From positions 34,890 through 98,889 of the forward strand of contig NZ_PPXD01000024.1 in assembly GCF_002909375.1 (NCBI RefSeq): 64,000 bases of DNA, given 5' to 3'. Shown here in pieces: positions 60,487 to 64,000 of the stretch (its first letter is position 1; the number at the start of each line of letters is the position of its first letter). The position numbers were made by a program, and so were the translations under genes. Below the pieces are notes generated by a model, which made no database searches, was not told the origin of the DNA, and worked only from the letters and a program-made list of their open reading frames with translations. Source of the DNA: Cryobacterium zongtaii (GTDB taxonomy: Bacteria; Actinomycetota; Actinomycetes; Actinomycetales; Microbacteriaceae).

Positions 60487-60755
60487 GGGCGCCCCCTTGC
60501 CGGATCTGTTTTCAGCAATGAGTCTTGGGCACGAAGAACCATTACGGATCGGGAGACGTAGCCGTCGAGCGACGAAGTAATTCACCAGCACGATCAGCGA
60601 CCCATGAAGAGGCTGCGCGCACTGCTGAACCATGCTGGGTGTCGAGCGCATTTCCGTTGGCGGACCAGGCGCTACGCTCGACAGTACTGCCGAGACAGAT
60701 CAACCACGGTGGAGAACTGTTTAATCAGCAATCAGTCGCATTGGGGAGGGTCGTC

Positions 60756-62000
60756 GTGGCGGATAGCAGCAGGCGAAGCACACGGGTAGTGGGAATCGCA
60801 CGTCATGGACGTCTGAAGCGATCCAATCCCTACGTGAACGTCCTCAAGCTGGTTGCGGTGGGGCTGACTGTGGCTCTCGTCAGCACGGCCTCGGTGGCCG
60901 CCATTGCCGTGTCGAGCTTCAGTCAGAAGGTCGATGACAATGCCATCGACATCGGCGTCGGACAGACCAATGCTCCAGCGCCCCAGCTCGGAAGCTACCG
61001 AGATGGGTTCAACATCCTCATGGTCGGCGTCGACAACGATGCCGCCCAAGGTGCCGCGTATGGTGAACGAGACGCGACTCTGAACGATGTGAACATTCTC
61101 GTGCACGTGTCTGCAGACCACACGAACGCGGTCGTGGTGAGCATCCCTCGTGACCTCATCGTGGCGCACCCCGAGTGCACAGACGCCGAAACCGAAGAGA
61201 CTTTTGACGCCATGTCGGCGCGCCCCATCAATGAGGCCATGTCTCGCGGCGGATTACCCTGCGTGGTCCAGACGGTGTCCGAGCTGACAGGACTAGACAT
61301 CCCCTACGCCGGCGTCATTACCTTCAGCGGTGTTGTGGAGATGAGCGACGCCGTGGGTGGCGTACCCATCTGTCTGAGCGCGCCTATCAACGATCCTGAC
61401 GCGGGCCTCAACCTGCCTGAAGGGCCGAGCATCGTCGCCGGGGAGAACGCTCTGGCATTCCTGCGCAGCCGCGAAGGCGTCGGCGACCGCAGCGACCTGG
61501 CGAGAATCTCCTCGCAACAGATGTACATGGCCTCACTCATGCGCACCGTCAAGAGCAACGGCACGCTCACCAACATCCCCACTCTGATCAACCTGGCCAA
61601 CGCTGCCGCGACCAATATCCGGCTCTCGACCAACCTGGCCGACATCGACACCATGGTCTCCATGGCCCTGGCACTCAAAGACATCAACCTGGATCGACTC
61701 CTGTTCGTGCAATACCCCGGCACGACCGACGATCCCGACTTCCCGAACAAAGTGGTACCGATACAGGATGTGGCTGATGAGCTGTTCGCCAAACTCGCAG
61801 CCGATGAGCCCTTCGCTCTCCCCGAGGCCACGGCAGGAACACCCACGGTTGAGCCTCTGCCCCCAGCAACGGATGAGCCCGCGCCGGAGACACCCAACGA
61901 AACCGCCGCACCTGCTCCGGAGACAAGCGCCCAACCCTTGGACGGGTTGGCCGGACAAACTGCTCAGGACGAATCCTGCGCCCAGGCTTTCACCGGGTGA
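60756..62000 (+). CDS. LytR-CpsA-Psr (LCP) family cell-wall ligase
   Basis: 414 residues from GTG 60756, preceded 5 bases upstream by GGGGAGGG. A cytoplasmic N terminus and one membrane helix (about 27-50) lead into an LCP domain: FNILMVGVDND, then RDATLNDVNILVHVSADHTNAVVVSIPRDLIV, and AFLRSREGVGDRSDLARISSQQ with the conserved Arg residues. LCP enzymes attach polymers to peptidoglycan outside the cell. A Pro/Glu/Thr-rich tail follows. It is bracketed by inverted IS110 remnants. Confidence 0.88.
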   Translation: MADSSRRSTRVVGIARHGRLKRSNPYVNVLKLVAVGLTVALVSTASVAAIAVSSFSQKVDDNAIDIGVGQTNAPAPQLGSYRDGFNILMVGVDNDAAQGAAYGERDATLNDVNILVHVSADHTNAVVVSIPRDLIVAHPECTDAETEETFDAMSARPINEAMSRGGLPCVVQTVSELTGLDIPYAGVITFSGVVEMSDAVGGVPICLSAPINDPDAGLNLPEGPSIVAGENALAFLRSREGVGDRSDLARISSQQMYMASLMRTVKSNGTLTNIPTLINLANAAATNIRLSTNLADIDTMVSMALALKDINLDRLLFVQYPGTTDDPDFPNKVVPIQDVADELFAKLAADEPFALPEATAGTPTVEPLPPATDEPAPETPNETAAPAPETSAQPLDGLAGQTAQDESCAQAFTG

Positions 62001-62430
62001 CACTAACTGGATCCGGGGCCCTGACTATTGAGAAGCGCGGTAGCAGCGGGGCCCTGGCGATCCCGTAGAACATCGCTTCACCAGCGCAGAGAGGCTTGTC
62101 GCCACTGCCGCCAAAGGAGATGTTCACTGGCGAGAACCACGGGGCGCATCCCGTCAGATCTGAGACCCGAGTCCGTCCATGCGGCTCTCGGTGCGAATCA
62201 GCGGTTGAGCGGCGTGACCTTCTTGCGAAACGACGACGGCTCGGCCGTCCTGCCGTCTGCGAATCGCAGCCCTCCGGTCGACTCGTAACTTTGTCCGACC
62301 GGCTCACTCGTCACCAGCCCCACTAAAGGGTCTTGCCGAGTGATAGCGCGTGGAGAAAAAGGTGACGCATAGAGGATGCTTCGCCCTAGCATTCTTCGAA
62401 ATTGGGGAAATAGCTTTGGAAAAAGTGAAT
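62001..62430. other. Intergenic stretch without a supported gene
   Basis: About 430 bases between the LCP gene and the peptidoglycan-binding gene. Frames on both strands are short and low in coding character. A weak hairpin lies near 62225-62290; nothing else is supported. Confidence 0.4.
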
Positions 62431-62987
62431 ATGTCGCGACTCGCCATCATCATCATCGGGGGTTCCTCGCCGTCGGCGCGCTCTTCATTTCAACGGCAGT
62501 CCCGGTCTCGGCGGCAACGCTCACCCCATCGGCCGCGGTACCTGTTCAGGTGGCCGTGACGGCCCCCCTTGTTCGCAACGGCGAAGTCTGTCCAACAGGC
62601 GGCCGGGCTGTTCAGGGCAAACATTGTTTCGGGGTATTGCCAGTCCAATAACGTCGGCAGCACGAGCTTCACCGGGTCCCTCCAATGCCGACTTCAGGAG
62701 GGTCCAGCTGCACGCAAGGATATACCGGCCGTGTCGATGAGGTCATGGGTGTGAACAGCTGGCAGGGGGTGCAGCGTTTTTTGGCCAAGTCATACGGGTA
62801 CAAGGGCCCCATTGCCGGAGCGCCGGGAACCCACACCTACAAGGCGTTGCAGCGGTGGGCCGCAGACGATGGCCACAGGGGAACCTACACCGTGCCGATC
62901 GACGGGGTCATGGGCACTAAGAGCTGGACCGGCCTTGACCGCGCTACCGAGTACGACTTCTATTACCCGGGCGTCCGGCGGCAATAG
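62431..62987 (+). pseudogene. Secreted peptidoglycan-binding protein broken at three short homopolymers
   Basis: Joining frames gives a signal peptide (MSRLAIII then FLAVGALFISTAVPVSAA), a linker (AKSVQQAAGLFRANIVSG) and a C-terminal region with two repeats of the G-x-V/IDGVMG-x-x-SW type (RVDEVMGVNSWQGVQ and PIDGVMGTKSWTGL), a peptidoglycan-binding pattern. Frames change at G5 (62458-62462), C6 (62563-62568) and G3 (62700-62702). All three being at homopolymers makes sequencing errors more likely than decay. A role with the upstream LCP enzyme in the cell wall is inferred. Confidence 0.6.
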
Positions 62988-63161
62988 GCGCTTTCAATCA
63001 CAGAAGTGACGCCCGGGTTAGTTGGGACTATATGGTCCCTCTAGACCCGGCGTCTTTTCGTCTTTCTGGAAACGTGGTGGCGCCATCGCCAACGGGGAGA
63101 TCCCCGCTGCATGCGCCCCCCCCGCTTCGGCCTCAACGAGGCCCCATTGGGTGGGGTGCCC

Positions 63162-63900
63162 CTATGTTTTTGTCAAGCGGCGAGTGGATGGTCGGTTTGG
63201 TAGAGGGTGCCGTCGCGGAGCATGACGTAGAGGACGGCGCAGCGTCGCCGGGCGCGGGCGATGAGGGCTTGGTTGTGGCGTATGCCTTGGGCGATCTTGC
63301 GGTCGTAGCAGGCGCGTGAGAGCGGGTTGCGGAGCGCGGCGAATGCAGAGAGAAACAAGGATCCGGTTGCTCGTGGCAGTGGTCTGACCGACGACGTCGT
63401 CGTCGAAGCCGCAGAGCATGGAGAGCTCGGCGACCTGTTCGTCGGCGAGTTGCAGCGACCGGAGCGCGTACGGGAGGCTTCGGGCTGCTTGGGCGCTGAT
63501 CGCGGCGTCGCGGGCGTCGGTCTTGACCTCACTCGCGTGCAAGTCAGCGGTGCGCCGCATGGCCAGGCCCGGCAGGTAGCCGACCAGCACGTTCTCAGCC
63601 TGGGCGACGGCGATCGGCAGTGGCCCCGATTGTCGCGGGTTGATCCACGACGAACAGTACCTGGCCGTGTCGTTTCAGCCGCCCGATCAGGTCCCGCAGC
63701 TTCAACTCATCGTTGGGCAAGGCCTTGTCGAAGAGTTGCTTGCCCGCCCGGTCGAGGGCGACCGAATGGTGTTCTCCCTGGCCAACATCCACGCCGATGA
63801 AGACGTCAACGCTGTCGTAGTTCTCGATCATGATGCTCCGTTCAGGTATCGTTTCGTCGGACTGAACCGCGGCAGCCACGTTGCGAATGGCCTGGAACAC
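63162..63900 (-). pseudogene. Decayed IS110-family transposase
   Basis: Minus-strand frames: the first (from about 63900) holds the IS110 N terminus VFIGVDVGQGEHHSVALDRAGK (DEDD first Asp) and FVVDQPATIGA, then an extra A near 63633 breaks it. The second holds MRRTADLHASEVKTDARDAA. After TTATSNRI a large part is missing and the end continues in a third frame as NQALIARARRRCAVLYVM. About 150 codons of the usual 400 are absent. The element cannot be functional. Confidence 0.82.
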
Positions 63901-64000
63901 GTCCCGGTCCAGCCCCTATCAGCGAATACTCAATGCCAGTCAGTCCCGGTGACAACACCCCCCCCCGGATCATGGACAACGGGGGGGGGGGGGGGGAAAA

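Overview
The window is high-GC DNA (codons ending mostly in G or C) with actinobacterial gene families throughout: an SCO6880-type conjugation system, DUF4913, DUF6668, DUF3560, a NrdH-like redoxin and LCP cell-wall proteins. This points to the Micrococcales, most likely Microbacteriaceae, but the genus is inference. From about 12 to 57 kb it reads as the backbone and cargo of a conjugative plasmid or an integrated relative. No tyrosine integrase or att site was seen, so a plasmid is the simpler reading.

Layout. 1-5.7 kb: a sugar unit of a GH94-type phosphorylase (cut by the left edge) and a GH3 beta-glucosidase with swapped domain order. 6.3-12 kb: accessory genes (DUF6584-like membrane protein, YhcG/DUF1016 nuclease, DnaQ-BRCT exonuclease, a nuclease-like hypothetical, NERD protein). 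12-20.8 kb, minus strand: a type IV secretion operon (DUF6668, pilin-like, VirB8-like, TrbL, SCO6880, VirB4, VirD4, DUF4913). 20.9-24.5 kb, plus strand: HTH protein, MinD/ParA-like ATPase, lipoprotein, M23/lysozyme-like hydrolase, small RHH-like protein. 24.6-35.1 kb: replication and maintenance (primase-like Rep, ParB-like protein, small genes, DUF3560, DUF3846-like, ParA plus small partner, SSB). This stretch is full of non-coding repeats, including a three-copy leader element with a long-range pairing stem that covaries. 35-47 kb: accessory genes (truncated KfrA-like coiled coil, frameshifted phosphoesterase, toxin/immunity-like pair, VOC plus WYL regulator, an Imm-5-like cassette between inverted repeats, NUDIX, two GNATs, TetR plus SDR). 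47.5-50.9 kb: a tightly overlapping operon of Fic antitoxin, Fic protein, small protein, AbiEii-type nucleotidyltransferase, serine recombinase and another protein. 51-56 kb: kinase, HTH, NrdH-like redoxin, candidate oriT, MobC, relaxase. 56-64 kb: HEPN/Abi-like gene, IS21 and IS110 remnants, LCP protein and a peptidoglycan-binding protein broken at homopolymers.

How the genes fit together. The relaxase and MobC would process oriT, VirD4 would pass the complex to the VirB4/SCO6880/TrbL channel, and the M23/lysozyme protein would open the wall. The most interesting observation is that the Fic protein, the nucleotidyltransferase and a third operon member end in the same C-terminal tail. A shorter version of its core (LxPELxxI) lies near the C terminus of the relaxase. 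I infer a translocation tag that could send toxins through the conjugation channel, formally like Bartonella VbhT but without a BID domain. The second is the repeated leader element at 26.7, 30.1 and 32.3 kb.

Caution: several frames break exactly at G or C homopolymers, and the window ends in implausible homopolymers. Some apparent pseudogenes near the right end may be sequencing errors.
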